Of a stretch of DNA of 64,000 nt, positions 18,068-27,610 are shown piece by piece. The DNA lies in assembly GCF_006715285.1 (NCBI RefSeq), contig NZ_VFMX01000001.1:2790001-2854000 (forward strand), read 5' to 3'. The stretch's first letter is position 1; the number at the start of each line of letters is the position of its first letter. The stretch comes from Arthrobacter sp. SLBN-83. GTDB taxonomy: Bacteria; Actinomycetota; Actinomycetes; Actinomycetales; Micrococcaceae. The notes beneath the pieces are model-generated. The model saw only the letters and a list, made by a program, of their open reading frames with translations, did not search any database and was not told the origin of the DNA. A program made the translations under genes and the position numbers.

Positions 18068-21000
18068 CAGTAACGATTCCTTTGACCGGCCCTTGGGATC
18101 CGCACCGGCAGGAGCCTGGGATTGGCCAGGAGCCTGCCGTATCGGGCACAGGGGACTCCGAAAACACGGAAACCCCTTCCCTTCGGCTGCTCCCACCACG
18201 GCGGGCACACGCGGAAGCGCCCCGGCTAACACCGGACCAACAGGCGGCGGTTGACGTCGTCCAGGGCTCGGGGCCCGTCCTGGTGCCGGGCGCTCCCGGC
18301 ACGGGAAAGACCACCGTCCTCATCGAGGCCGCTGTCCAGCGGGTCTTCCGCGACGGCGTCGACCCCGAACACATGCTGATCCTTGCGCCCACCCGCCTTG
18401 CAGCGGATTTCCTGCGGGACCGTTTCACCGCCCGGCTGGACAGGAGTCTCAGCACCACGCCGGCCAGGACATGGGCTTCCTATGCATTCGACCTGATCCG
18501 CCGGGCCAAGGCAGAGGGAGTGATCCCACTGTCCAGGCCACCGCGACTGCTCTCAGGCCCTGAACAGGACCTCATCATCAAGGAACTCCTTGAGGGCCAC
18601 CGGCTGCCGGGACTGGAACTGCCTTGGCCCGCGGACCTGGACGGTGCTATGGAAACCCGCGGATTCCGCCAGGAAGTGCGGCAGCTCTTCGACCGCATCA
18701 TCGAATCAGGCCGTACAGCCGAAGACCTTGCACAACTCGCGGTTGACTGCGACCGGCCGGACTGGAAGGCCGCAGCAGCCCTCTACGCCGAATACCGGGA
18801 CGTCCTGGACCTGCGGATGCCGGAGGCCTTCGACCCCGCTGGAATCATCACCGCGGCCCGGCAGATCTTCCAGGACTCACCCGATTTCCTCGCCGCGGAA
18901 CGCGCCCGGCTGCAGGTTGTCCTGGTGGACGATATCCAGGAAGCCAATCCGGCCATCTTCGAGTTACTGGCAGACATCGCCGCCGGCAAGGACTGCTATG
19001 TGACCTCATCACCGGACACGGTGGTCCAGGGCTTCCGGGGAGCCCGGCCTGATCTGGTGGCTGAACTGCCCCGGCTGCTCTCGGCCAAGGGAGCCGTCAT
19101 CGAACGCCCGCTCTGGAATGCCCACGGCCTCACGCCTGCCGTGGCCCAGGCCTGGTTGAACGTCGCGGGCCGCATTTCCCAGCGCGCGGGCGGGCAGCTG
19201 GCCCGCCGCCTTGAGCAACCCTCATGGCCTGGAGAGCCTGAACGTGCCGTGCAGCCCGCACACCAGCCGGTGACGGGCAGGGTCGAGGCGCACTTGGTTC
19301 CCACTCCCGTGCATGAGCTGCGGTACGTTGCGCAGCGGATCCTGGACCAGCACATTAACCACAACCGCGACCTTGCCGACATTGCTGTCATCGTGCGCAA
19401 CGGGGGCCAGGTCAGTGAGCTGCAGCGGTACCTTTCCGGGCAGGGCATTCCGGTACGGGTTCCGGTGGCGGAGTCCGCTGTCCGGGACGAGGTGGCGGTG
19501 CGTCCCCTCCTGGATGCCTTCGCCATCGCCCTGGACCCGGCCATGTTGACACCGGAAGCTGCGGTTTCACTGCTGACCTCCCGCATCGGCGGGGCCACCT
19601 CCATCGAGTTGCGCAGGCTGAGGCAGTCGCTGCGGCGGGAGGAACTCCTGGGCGGTGGGTGTCGCGCCAGTGATGCCCTGCTGGTCGAAGCCCTGCTCGA
19701 ACCCGGCGCGCTGGGTGCGTTGGGTATTGAGGGCCGCGCTGCCCGCCGTACTGCCCGAATGATCCAAGCGGGTCGGGAGGCCGCAACCCTGCCCGGAGCC
19801 AATGCGGAGACGGTGCTGTGGGCACTATGGGACTCCACCGGTCTCTCGTCGGCCTGGACGGCGGCGGCACTGGAGGGCGGACCCCACGGGGCCCGTGCTG
19901 ACCGCGACCTTGACGCGATGATGGCGCTCTTTCAGACGGCGGAGCGCTACGTGGACCAGATGCCCGGTGCCGGCCCTGAGCAGTTCCTCGAATACCTCCT
20001 GAACCAGGAACTTCCCATGGACACCCTTGCCGCCCGCGCCCAGCTCGATGACGCCGTCGAGCTGATGACCCCTGCAAGCGCTGCGGGCCGGGAATGGCCG
20101 GTGGTGATCATCGCCGGGCTGCAGGAGGGAGTATGGCCCAACACGAGGCTCCGGGGCGAACTGCTCGGAAGCACGCTGTACGCGGACGCTGTGGAGCATG
20201 GTCCCGCCTATGCGCTCCAGCGCGACCCCTTGAGCCGGTTGCGCGACATTCGCTATGACGAGCTTCGAAGCTTCTCCACCGCGGTTTCCCGGGCACGGGA
20301 GGTGCTGGTGTGCACGGCAGTGTCATCGGAAGACGACCAGCCGTCGTCCTTCCTGGACTTCGTTGCGCCCTTGGCGCCGAACCAGGAGGGCCGGGCGTAC
20401 ACCCAGGTGGAACGGCCCATGACGCTCCGCGCGCTGGTCGCTGAACTCCGGCAGTACGCCCAGCTGGATGGGGACTCGGGGCAGGCACAGGAAGCAGCCA
20501 GGGTGCTGGCGCACTTGGCCGCAGCGAAACCCGCTGTTGCGGGCGCGCATCCCGACAGCTGGTGGGGCCTGGCACCCCTGACATCCTCCGACCCGGTTGT
20601 TCCCCCTGGCGGAACGGTTTCCGTGTCCCCGTCGAAGGTGGAGACGGTGCAAAAATCGCCGTTGGACTGGTTCGTCCAGGCAGCAGGAGGGGAACCGGCA
20701 ACCGATTTCGCCCGGAGCCTCGGGACCCTGGTGCACGCGATCGCCCAGGACATGCCGGACGCGTCCGGATCTGAGTACGTTGCTGAACTGGTGCGCCGGT
20801 GGCCGGCCCTGGGCATGAAGGACAACTGGGAGGGAATGCTGGACTTCCAGCGTGCCGAAGCCATGGTGCGGAAATTGGCGCAATACGTGCTGTCCATGAG
20901 GAGCGAAGGCCGCAGCCTGCTGGGCGTGGAGCAGGACTTCGAAGTGCCACTTGGCGAGGTGGCGGTGGATGAGGCAGCGCCGCGGGATGCGGTCCTGCGG

Positions 21001-21417
21001 GGGCAAGTGGACAGGCTGGAGATCGACGGCGAAGGCCGACTGGTGGTGGTGGACCTCAAGACCGGGAAGCGGCAGCCGGGCAAGGGCGAGTTGCCCCACC
21101 ATCCGCAACTTGGTGCATATCAGGCCGCAGTGTTGGCCGGTGGCTTCGACACCGGGTCCCCGGGATCCGGCCAGCCCGGCGGAGCCGTGCTGGCCCAGCT
21201 GGGGACCACAGCCAAGAGTCCCGCCATCCAGCAGCAGGAACCACTCGACCCGCAGGAGAACTGGGCATTGGACATGGTCATGAACGCCGCTGCCGTGATG
21301 GGTGGAAGCGAATTCACTGCCCGGCACGACCCCTCAAAAGGCAGCCATGGCGGCCATGGTTGCCGGCTCCCCGAGGTATGCCCCTTATGTGTGCGCGGAA
21401 GGCAGGTAACGGAATGA
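18064..21417 (+). CDS. adnA: AdnA-like helicase-nuclease subunit
   Basis: The 1117-residue protein has a UvrD-family helicase part and a C-terminal PD-(D/E)XK nuclease. The Walker A motif is PGAPGTGKTT near residue 80. Later, WPVVIIAGLQEGVWPN resembles UvrD motif V. Near the end, VVVDLKTGK with QLGAYQ downstream is the nuclease active site. The extreme C-terminus has cysteines spaced C-x5-C-x2-C (CRLPEVCPLC). The arrangement matches mycobacterial AdnA, which with AdnB resects double-strand breaks. The motif II position reads VLVDDIQEANPAI, an imperfect DExQ box, so this may be the weaker motor. It overlaps both neighbours by four bases. Confidence 0.82.
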   Translation: MTVTIPLTGPWDPHRQEPGIGQEPAVSGTGDSENTETPSLRLLPPRRAHAEAPRLTPDQQAAVDVVQGSGPVLVPGAPGTGKTTVLIEAAVQRVFRDGVDPEHMLILAPTRLAADFLRDRFTARLDRSLSTTPARTWASYAFDLIRRAKAEGVIPLSRPPRLLSGPEQDLIIKELLEGHRLPGLELPWPADLDGAMETRGFRQEVRQLFDRIIESGRTAEDLAQLAVDCDRPDWKAAAALYAEYRDVLDLRMPEAFDPAGIITAARQIFQDSPDFLAAERARLQVVLVDDIQEANPAIFELLADIAAGKDCYVTSSPDTVVQGFRGARPDLVAELPRLLSAKGAVIERPLWNAHGLTPAVAQAWLNVAGRISQRAGGQLARRLEQPSWPGEPERAVQPAHQPVTGRVEAHLVPTPVHELRYVAQRILDQHINHNRDLADIAVIVRNGGQVSELQRYLSGQGIPVRVPVAESAVRDEVAVRPLLDAFAIALDPAMLTPEAAVSLLTSRIGGATSIELRRLRQSLRREELLGGGCRASDALLVEALLEPGALGALGIEGRAARRTARMIQAGREAATLPGANAETVLWALWDSTGLSSAWTAAALEGGPHGARADRDLDAMMALFQTAERYVDQMPGAGPEQFLEYLLNQELPMDTLAARAQLDDAVELMTPASAAGREWPVVIIAGLQEGVWPNTRLRGELLGSTLYADAVEHGPAYALQRDPLSRLRDIRYDELRSFSTAVSRAREVLVCTAVSSEDDQPSSFLDFVAPLAPNQEGRAYTQVERPMTLRALVAELRQYAQLDGDSGQAQEAARVLAHLAAAKPAVAGAHPDSWWGLAPLTSSDPVVPPGGTVSVSPSKVETVQKSPLDWFVQAAGGEPATDFARSLGTLVHAIAQDMPDASGSEYVAELVRRWPALGMKDNWEGMLDFQRAEAMVRKLAQYVLSMRSEGRSLLGVEQDFEVPLGEVAVDEAAPRDAVLRGQVDRLEIDGEGRLVVVDLKTGKRQPGKGELPHHPQLGAYQAAVLAGGFDTGSPGSGQPGGAVLAQLGTTAKSPAIQQQEPLDPQENWALDMVMNAAAVMGGSEFTARHDPSKGSHGGHGCRLPEVCPLCVRGRQVTE

Positions 21418-24400
21418 CCGAGGCACTTTCCACGCTGCCTGCGGCGGAGGCTACACCGCCCGTACGCTTCAGTCCGGAAGAACTTTCTGTGCTCCTCGGT
21501 GAAAAGAACACCCCTACACCCGAGCAATCCGCCATTATCTCTTCGCCCCTGGCACCCCGCCTGGTGATCGCGGGCGCGGGCTCGGGAAAGACCGCCACCA
21601 TGGCGGACAGGGTGGTGTGGCTGGTGGCCAACGGCTGGGTCACCCCGGAGGAGGTCCTGGGCGTGACCTTCACCCGCAAGGCTGCGGGTGAGCTGGCCAG
21701 CCGGATCAGGACAAAGCTCCTGGCCCTGCAGCGCCTCGCCGCCAAGGACACCGTGAAGGGAATGTTCCCCGAGGGCCTGCTTAGCAGTGACGCCCTGGAG
21801 CCCAAGGTGTCCACCTACCATTCGTTCGCAAGTGGCATTGTTTCGGACTACGGGCTGAGGCTTGGCGTGGAGCGGGACGTGGTACTGCTGGGCGGAGCGC
21901 AGGCCTGGCAGCTGGCAAGCGAAGTGGTCGAGGCCTACGACGGTGAATACGCCCACTTCCGGGCCGCGAAATCCACCCTTGTCAAAGCCGTCATCCAGCT
22001 GGCGGGAGAGTGCGCGGAGCACCTCCAGGAGCCCGAAGATGTCGAAGCGTGGCTTATGGCGCGGCTTTCCGAGTTTGAATCGCTGCCGTACCTTGCCGGC
22101 AAGATGAAGAACCCACCCAAAGCGGCCGCGGACCTTGCGGGCATGCTGCGGACCCGCGCAAGCGTCGCTGACATGGTGGGCCGTTACGCCGCAGCCAAAC
22201 GGGCCCGGGGTGCACTCGATTTCGGTGACCTGGTGGCGCTCGCTGCCAAGGTGGCGCAGGATGTTCCATTGGCGGCCCAGATGGAGCGGCAGCGTTACAA
22301 GGTGGTTTTGCTGGACGAGTTCCAGGACACTTCCTATGCCCAGCTGGTCCTCTTTTCCCGTCTCTTCGGGGGCGGCCATGCGGTGACAGCGGTGGGTGAC
22401 CCCAACCAATCAATCTATGGGTTCCGTGGTGCTTCCGCGGGGCAGTTGTTCCACTTCGTCCGTGAGTTTCCCGTCCGCACCGGCCAAGCGGAACCGGGAG
22501 GAGGCTGGGCGCCGGCTCCAACCTCCTACCTGACAACGGCGTGGCGGAACGGCCGGTCCATTCTCGCAGCCGCCAATGTCATGTCGCAGTCCCTCGGGAG
22601 GGCAGCTGCACAAAACGGGCCTGCCGGGGGCAAGGCAGCCGCCACCGAGGTCCCTCCGTTGCAGCCGAGTCCATTCGCCGTGAAGGGGACTGTGGTGGTT
22701 GGCCGTTTTGCCAGCGATGTGGAGGAAGCCGCAGCCCTGGCCGACGACGTCCTCAAGTACCGGGTTACCGACTTTGAGGTCAAGCCCGATGGCACTGCCG
22801 AACCTCCGGCCATCGCAGTGCTGTGCCGCAGGCGCGCCCAGATGGAGACCGTCCGGCGGCAATTCGAAGCCCGGGGGATCCCTTACGAAATTGTGGGTCT
22901 TGGGGGGCTTTTGGACACCCCGGAGATCGTCGACCTTGTGGCCACCTTGCGGGTGCTTGCCGATCCTGGCCGTTCCGATGCCCTGATGCGGCTGCTTGCC
23001 GGCGCCCGGTGGCGGATAGGTCCCGCCGACCTCATGGCGTTGCGCGACTGGTCGGGCCAGCTGGCCCGGAAGCGGGAGAGAGCAGCACAGGGCTTCGACG
23101 TTGACAACCCTGACAACGACAGCGACGAGGCGGACGCGCCAATCCTCGAGGGTGACCTGACTGACGGGGCCAGCCTGGTGGAAGCATTGGACTTCCTGCC
23201 CCGGGAGGGGTGGACGTCGCCAAACGGCCGTTCCCTCAGCGCGGAGGCGCGCAGCCGGTTGTCGCGCTTGTCGACCGAGCTGCGGCAACTGCGGGCCTAT
23301 CTGGGTGATGATCTGACCACGCTTCTGGGTGAGGTGGAGAGGGCCATGCTGCTGGATATCGAGGTGGCGGCCCGCCCGGGGATCAGCATTCACCAGGCCC
23401 GCCGCAACCTCGACGCCTTCCAGGATGCAGCTGCCGGTTTCCTCCGCACCTCGCAGCGGGTGGACATCCTCGCGTTCCTGTCCTGGCTGGAGGCTGCGTC
23501 GACGGAAGAGAACGGGCTGGAAGCGCCGGCCAGTGACGTCAACCGGGAAGCGGTGCAGCTGCTGACCGTGCACGCGTCCAAGGGGCTGGAATGGGATGTG
23601 GTGTTTGTCCCCGGAATGAACGCGGGCGCCTTCCCCAGCGACAGGGACTCCCGCTGGAGCAGTGGTTCCGCCGCGCTGCCGTGGCCCCTGCGCGGGGACC
23701 GGGCGGACCTGCCGCAGTGGGACCTTGACCAGCCGGACCAGAAGGGTTGGCTGGATGCCGAGAAGGACTACAAGGCCGCCGTGCAGGCGCACGGCGAGTC
23801 GGAGGAACGGCGTCTGGCCTATGTCGCCTATACCAGGGCCAAGCACGTGCTGTGGGTTTCCAGCGCCGCTTGGGTTGGTTCACGGGCCGGGCGGGCGGAG
23901 ATGTCGCCGTTCCTTGCCGAGCTTGAAACCCTGACGCAGCCGGGGGACGGTGCCTCGCCTCCAGATGCGGTGGTCCACCCACTGTCGCTGGAAGAAGCCG
24001 ATCTTCCCGACCAGAGCCCGCTGACCCTCGAAACAGAAGAAGCAGGCTGGCCATACGATCCACTGGAAGGGCCAGTGGATCCGCGGAGCGGTGAACGCCT
24101 GCGCCTCTCCCGCGGACGCCGGACAGCCATGGAAGCAGCCGCCCAGCGCGTGCTGGGGATCCTGGAGGCAGGCGCCGCCGGCAGCCCGGTTCCCGGGAAG
24201 GTGGCAGTGCACCACGACTTCCCGGGGCAGGGGAGCAGTTCACTGCTTGGGGCCCGGCCGGAACTTACGGGCGCCGCGGCAGGCTGGGCGCGTGAAGCGG
24301 CCTTGCTGCTGGAGCGCAGGGCAAGAAGGTCCAGCGGCCAGGATGTACACCTGCCCACCCACATCTCCGCTTCAACCCTGGTTGACCTGGGCGACGACCC

Positions 24401-24947
24401 CCACGCTGTATTGGGACGGCTGCGCCGGCCCGTGCCGCGTGAACCCGGTATGTCGGCGCGCAAAGGTACCGCCTTCCACGCCTGGGTTGAGGAGTACTTT
24501 GGAACGGCAGGGATGCTGGACCTCGGTGAAGCGCCGGGTTCAGACGACCACATAGATGCCGCCTATAACCTCGACCAGATGGTGGCCACCTTCAAGGCTT
24601 CCCCGTGGGCTGACAGGTCACCCGCGTTCGTTGAGGTCCCCGTGGAAACGAGGGTGGGCGAGGTAGTGGTCCGCGGACGGGTGGATGCAGTGTTCCGGGA
24701 TGTGGACGGCCGCTGGGACCTGGTGGACTGGAAGACCGGACGCCGCCCGTCCGGGGCACAGCTGAAGACCCGTTCAATCCAGCTCGCGGTGTACCGGCTG
24801 GCGTGGGCGCGACTGAAGAATGTGCCGCTGGAGGATGTGCGGGCCGCGTTCTTCTACGTTGCCGATAACGCCGTGGTCCGGCCGCACGACCTGGGAACCG
24901 CCGCCGAGCTGGAAGGAATCGTTGCTGCGGCCCTCAGCCAATCCTAG
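21414..24947 (+). CDS. adnB: AdnB-like ATP-dependent helicase-nuclease subunit
   Basis: The 1177-residue protein is a full UvrD-family helicase with a terminal nuclease domain. It shows Walker A IAGAGSGKTATM near residue 52, motif Ia TFTRKAAGELASR, DExQ motif VLLDEFQDTSYAQ, motif III VGDPNQSIYGFRGA, motif V VHASKGLEWDVVFV and motif VI AYTRAKHVLWVS. The C-terminal VDWKTGRRP followed by IQLAVYRLAW is the PD-(D/E)XK site. With AdnA it should form a heterodimeric motor-nuclease for end resection. I start at the ATG at 21414 (MTEALST), whose ATGA overlaps the adnA stop; the longer frame from 21360 lies inside adnA. Confidence 0.88.
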   Translation: MTEALSTLPAAEATPPVRFSPEELSVLLGEKNTPTPEQSAIISSPLAPRLVIAGAGSGKTATMADRVVWLVANGWVTPEEVLGVTFTRKAAGELASRIRTKLLALQRLAAKDTVKGMFPEGLLSSDALEPKVSTYHSFASGIVSDYGLRLGVERDVVLLGGAQAWQLASEVVEAYDGEYAHFRAAKSTLVKAVIQLAGECAEHLQEPEDVEAWLMARLSEFESLPYLAGKMKNPPKAAADLAGMLRTRASVADMVGRYAAAKRARGALDFGDLVALAAKVAQDVPLAAQMERQRYKVVLLDEFQDTSYAQLVLFSRLFGGGHAVTAVGDPNQSIYGFRGASAGQLFHFVREFPVRTGQAEPGGGWAPAPTSYLTTAWRNGRSILAAANVMSQSLGRAAAQNGPAGGKAAATEVPPLQPSPFAVKGTVVVGRFASDVEEAAALADDVLKYRVTDFEVKPDGTAEPPAIAVLCRRRAQMETVRRQFEARGIPYEIVGLGGLLDTPEIVDLVATLRVLADPGRSDALMRLLAGARWRIGPADLMALRDWSGQLARKRERAAQGFDVDNPDNDSDEADAPILEGDLTDGASLVEALDFLPREGWTSPNGRSLSAEARSRLSRLSTELRQLRAYLGDDLTTLLGEVERAMLLDIEVAARPGISIHQARRNLDAFQDAAAGFLRTSQRVDILAFLSWLEAASTEENGLEAPASDVNREAVQLLTVHASKGLEWDVVFVPGMNAGAFPSDRDSRWSSGSAALPWPLRGDRADLPQWDLDQPDQKGWLDAEKDYKAAVQAHGESEERRLAYVAYTRAKHVLWVSSAAWVGSRAGRAEMSPFLAELETLTQPGDGASPPDAVVHPLSLEEADLPDQSPLTLETEEAGWPYDPLEGPVDPRSGERLRLSRGRRTAMEAAAQRVLGILEAGAAGSPVPGKVAVHHDFPGQGSSSLLGARPELTGAAAGWAREAALLLERRARRSSGQDVHLPTHISASTLVDLGDDPHAVLGRLRRPVPREPGMSARKGTAFHAWVEEYFGTAGMLDLGEAPGSDDHIDAAYNLDQMVATFKASPWADRSPAFVEVPVETRVGEVVVRGRVDAVFRDVDGRWDLVDWKTGRRPSGAQLKTRSIQLAVYRLAWARLKNVPLEDVRAAFFYVADNAVVRPHDLGTAAELEGIVAAALSQS

Positions 24948-25036
24948 GACGGGCAGCCTGGACGGTCCGACCGGGGCCGGGACCAAGGCCCGGCGGCCAG
25001 CTCCCGGGGCCGGTGCAAGTGCAGCTCCCGCGAAGT

Positions 25037-26392
25037 TCAGCCCTGTTTGACGTTAATGATCGAGATAGCGGCTGTTGACGTGTCGTCCGGACCCTTTTCT
25101 TCCTGCTCCTGCCCCGCCTGGGCTTCGCTTTGGCCAGCGGGCTGTTCCACCGGAATGGGGGCCACGTGAACGGCAGGACGGGCGTGCACGGCTTGCTCTG
25201 CCTGGGCTGCCGGCCGGCCGCCAGGGGCGGGTGCCGGTACGGCATGTTGGGCAGCCTCAGGGCTGCCGGGAGCGGATTGGGCAACCGCTGGACTGGCTGG
25301 ACCAGCTTGGCCAGGGTTGGCTTGCGCGGGGACGGGGATGACCGTAACGGCGGGAGTTACGGCGGAACTGCCACTCCCCGTTACATGGGCTGTCCCGGAA
25401 TCCCCGCCAGCCTCTGCTGCTCCAGACGTCTCCGGCACATTCTTGGCCGGCAGCGGCACAACGCTGATCGGCTGCCCGCCGTACTCGGCGATGTCGCTGG
25501 CGAGGCTTTCCAGCATCCCCTCCGCTTCGGTGACCATTTCCGCGTCACCCGCGGCCAAGCCCTTGACCAGGTACTGCGCCAGGGCGAATTCCGCGGACAG
25601 GGCCGCCCGGCGCAGCAGGTGCTGGTCCGGGACGTCCCGCCGGCTGGACGTGTAGGCCGCCAGTACAGTGTCAATAAAGTCCTGCTCATTGGATGCCACC
25701 AGCCAGGCAAAGTCGTCGGCAGGGTCGCCGATGCGCAGGTCAGTCCAGCCGGTGACCGCGGTAACCCGTCCGGACTCCACCAGGAGGTTGTCCTCGTGCA
25801 GGTCGCCGTGGACCACGCAGGGGTTGAACCGCCACAAAGACACGTCCTCCATGGCGTGTTCCCAGCGGCGCAGCAGCGTGGCAGGAATCCTCCCGGTGGT
25901 TGCTGCCTGGTCCAGTTCGTTCAGCCTCCGTTGGCGGAATTCATTGGGGGTGTAGCTGGGAAGGTCGGCGTTGCTGACCAGCGACCGCGGCAGGTCATGG
26001 ACCGCGGCCAGGGCGGAGCCAATCTCGCGGCCCAGGCCAGCCGGGCCCGACGTCAGTTCCTCCACGCTGCGCGTACTGCCGGACAGGTGCGAGTAAACGA
26101 AAGTGCTCAGGGCCCCCAAACGGACGCTGCCGGCGACGGTCGGCATGAGGAACGGCAGTTCCGCCCGCACCCCGGGCGCGAAAGCCCGCAGCACCAGGAA
26201 CTCCGTTTCCAGCCGGGCGCTGGCTTCGGCGTGCCGCGGTGACCGGACCCGCCAGCGCTTTCCCTCGGAGTCAAGGAGCAGGGCTGAGTCGAAGTCCGCG
26301 GGGTCATCCGGCGCAGAGCTAACGGCCGTCGGGGTCAGTCCGGGGACTGCCGCGGTTGCAATTGCCGCCAGTTCAATCGGTTTTCTTCTCAC
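25037..26392 (-). CDS. Aminoglycoside phosphotransferase-fold kinase with low-complexity tail
   Basis: The 451-residue protein has an APH-type kinase domain in about its first 320 residues. The catalytic loop is VVHGDLHEDNLLV and the metal-binding segment is GWTDLRIGDPADDFAWL. The last 120 or so residues are rich in Pro, Ala, Glu and Gln and look disordered. Members of this fold phosphorylate aminoglycosides, macrolides, sugars or proteins; the substrate cannot be assigned. It faces adnB tail to tail and is divergent from nudC. The GTG start has TAACGT six bases upstream. A resistance role is possible but the repair-gene setting argues for housekeeping use. Confidence 0.8.
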   Translation of the reverse strand: MRRKPIELAAIATAAVPGLTPTAVSSAPDDPADFDSALLLDSEGKRWRVRSPRHAEASARLETEFLVLRAFAPGVRAELPFLMPTVAGSVRLGALSTFVYSHLSGSTRSVEELTSGPAGLGREIGSALAAVHDLPRSLVSNADLPSYTPNEFRQRRLNELDQAATTGRIPATLLRRWEHAMEDVSLWRFNPCVVHGDLHEDNLLVESGRVTAVTGWTDLRIGDPADDFAWLVASNEQDFIDTVLAAYTSSRRDVPDQHLLRRAALSAEFALAQYLVKGLAAGDAEMVTEAEGMLESLASDIAEYGGQPISVVPLPAKNVPETSGAAEAGGDSGTAHVTGSGSSAVTPAVTVIPVPAQANPGQAGPASPAVAQSAPGSPEAAQHAVPAPAPGGRPAAQAEQAVHARPAVHVAPIPVEQPAGQSEAQAGQEQEEKGPDDTSTAAISIINVKQG

Positions 26393-26398
26393 CGTTCC

Positions 26399-26404
26399 AC
26401 GTTA
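26399..26404 (-). promoter_or_regulatory. Leaderless-type -10 box for the kinase-fold gene
   Basis: The minus strand reads TAACGT, six bases, GTG (26392). It is one of the window's recurrent TANNNT-N6-start arrangements. Confidence 0.45.
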
Positions 26405-26520
26405 AGTTGCGTGCCGTCCCAGAGTGCGGTCCGGCCGCGGCGAGTCTTGAGATAGCTGCAAATAGGGGGGCGCACCCGCAGGCAATTGCCCGGGAAATGT
26501 GAAATGTCCGTGGCAGTCAG

Positions 26521-26526
26521 TACGGT
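26521..26526 (+). promoter_or_regulatory. Leaderless-type -10 box for nudC
   Basis: TACGGT, six bases, ATG (26533). No ribosome binding site is apparent. Confidence 0.45.
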
Positions 26527-26532
26527 GGAACC

Positions 26533-27555
26533 ATGAGCCATACGGAGTCCGTAACACCCGTCCAGCAGGCCGTGCCCGCACCACTGCCGGCAAACCACCT
26601 GGTGGACACCCTGCTCCCGGTGAGGCCGGCCCTGGTGGACCGTGGATCTGCCGTGCGCGGCAGGCCCGGCATGGTGGATGAGCTGCTGGCGGGTCCGGAG
26701 GCGGTGGCCGCAGTCCTGTCCCGGCGCCAAGGGCTGGTGCGGGGCAGCAACCTTGTCCTTACCGGGGCCAGGGACCTCCTTGCGCGACTGAAGGAGGCAG
26801 GATCCGCGCCGGAACTCGTCGTGTACCTGGGATCGGCACTGTCCGCCGCCGATCTCCCAGCCGGTACCGAATTGCTGCTGTTCGTACTGCCTGAACCCCC
26901 TGATCCCGGCACTGCCGGGATCCCCGCCGACGCAGCCTGGGCCGGGTTCAGGGAGGTCGCGGCAGGATTGACCGCCACTTCCACTGCCCTTTTCGTGGAG
27001 TCCAGCGCCATCGCCAACTGGCACGCAGCCCACACCCACTGCCCCCGCTGCGGCACACCCACCCAAGTGGAAGCAGGCGGCTGGGTGCGCCGGTGCCCGG
27101 CAGACAACTCCGAGCATTTTCCCCGGACCGACCCCGCCATCATTGTCACGGTGGTAGGCCCGGACGGCCGGCTGCTCCTGGGCGGTGGCGGCCCCTTGGA
27201 TGCGCGGAATTACTCCACCCTGGCCGGATTCGTTGAGCCCGGGGAGTCGCTCGAAGAAGCGGTGGTCCGGGAGATCCAGGAAGAGGTGGGAGTGCGTGTC
27301 ACCGCCTGCCAGTACCTGGGCTCCCAGTCGTGGCCGTTCCCGGCCTCCCTTATGCTTGGATTTACCGCCGTTACCGAGGACGCTGAGGCAACGCCCGACG
27401 GCGTGGAGGTCACCAGGGCCCGCTGGTTCAGCCGGGAGGAACTCCAGGAAGCGGTGCTCAGCGGGGAGATCACCATTTCCACCAGGCTCTCCATCGCCCG
27501 CTCCCTGATTGAGCACTGGTACGGCGGCCGCATCCAGGACCTGGCCGACGCCTAA
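26533..27555 (+). CDS. nudC: NAD+ diphosphatase (NudC)
   Basis: NudC splits NAD(H) to NMN(H) and AMP and can remove NAD caps from RNA. The 340-residue protein has the zinc-ribbon region HCPRCGT, the Nudix box beginning GFVEPGESLEEAVVREI and ending EEVGV, and the NudC-specific SQSWPFPASLM that follows it (consensus SQPWPFPxS). The zinc region has three cysteines (CPRC and RRC). The fourth position reads CPADNSEHF, so the last ligand appears replaced. It lies between the kinase-fold gene and uvrD2, as in the mycobacterial block. Confidence 0.92.
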   Translation: MSHTESVTPVQQAVPAPLPANHLVDTLLPVRPALVDRGSAVRGRPGMVDELLAGPEAVAAVLSRRQGLVRGSNLVLTGARDLLARLKEAGSAPELVVYLGSALSAADLPAGTELLLFVLPEPPDPGTAGIPADAAWAGFREVAAGLTATSTALFVESSAIANWHAAHTHCPRCGTPTQVEAGGWVRRCPADNSEHFPRTDPAIIVTVVGPDGRLLLGGGGPLDARNYSTLAGFVEPGESLEEAVVREIQEEVGVRVTACQYLGSQSWPFPASLMLGFTAVTEDAEATPDGVEVTRARWFSREELQEAVLSGEITISTRLSIARSLIEHWYGGRIQDLADA

Positions 27556-27610
27556 GTAATTCCATCCACCAGACACCAGCACGCGGTAGTCGAGAAACAA
27601 AGCAGCAGAA

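Noticed and set aside
25037..26392. Acquired antibiotic-resistance gene
   Set aside because: The kinase fold fits, but base composition matches its neighbours, there are no mobile elements nearby, and the position lies in a conserved block. Substrate is left open.
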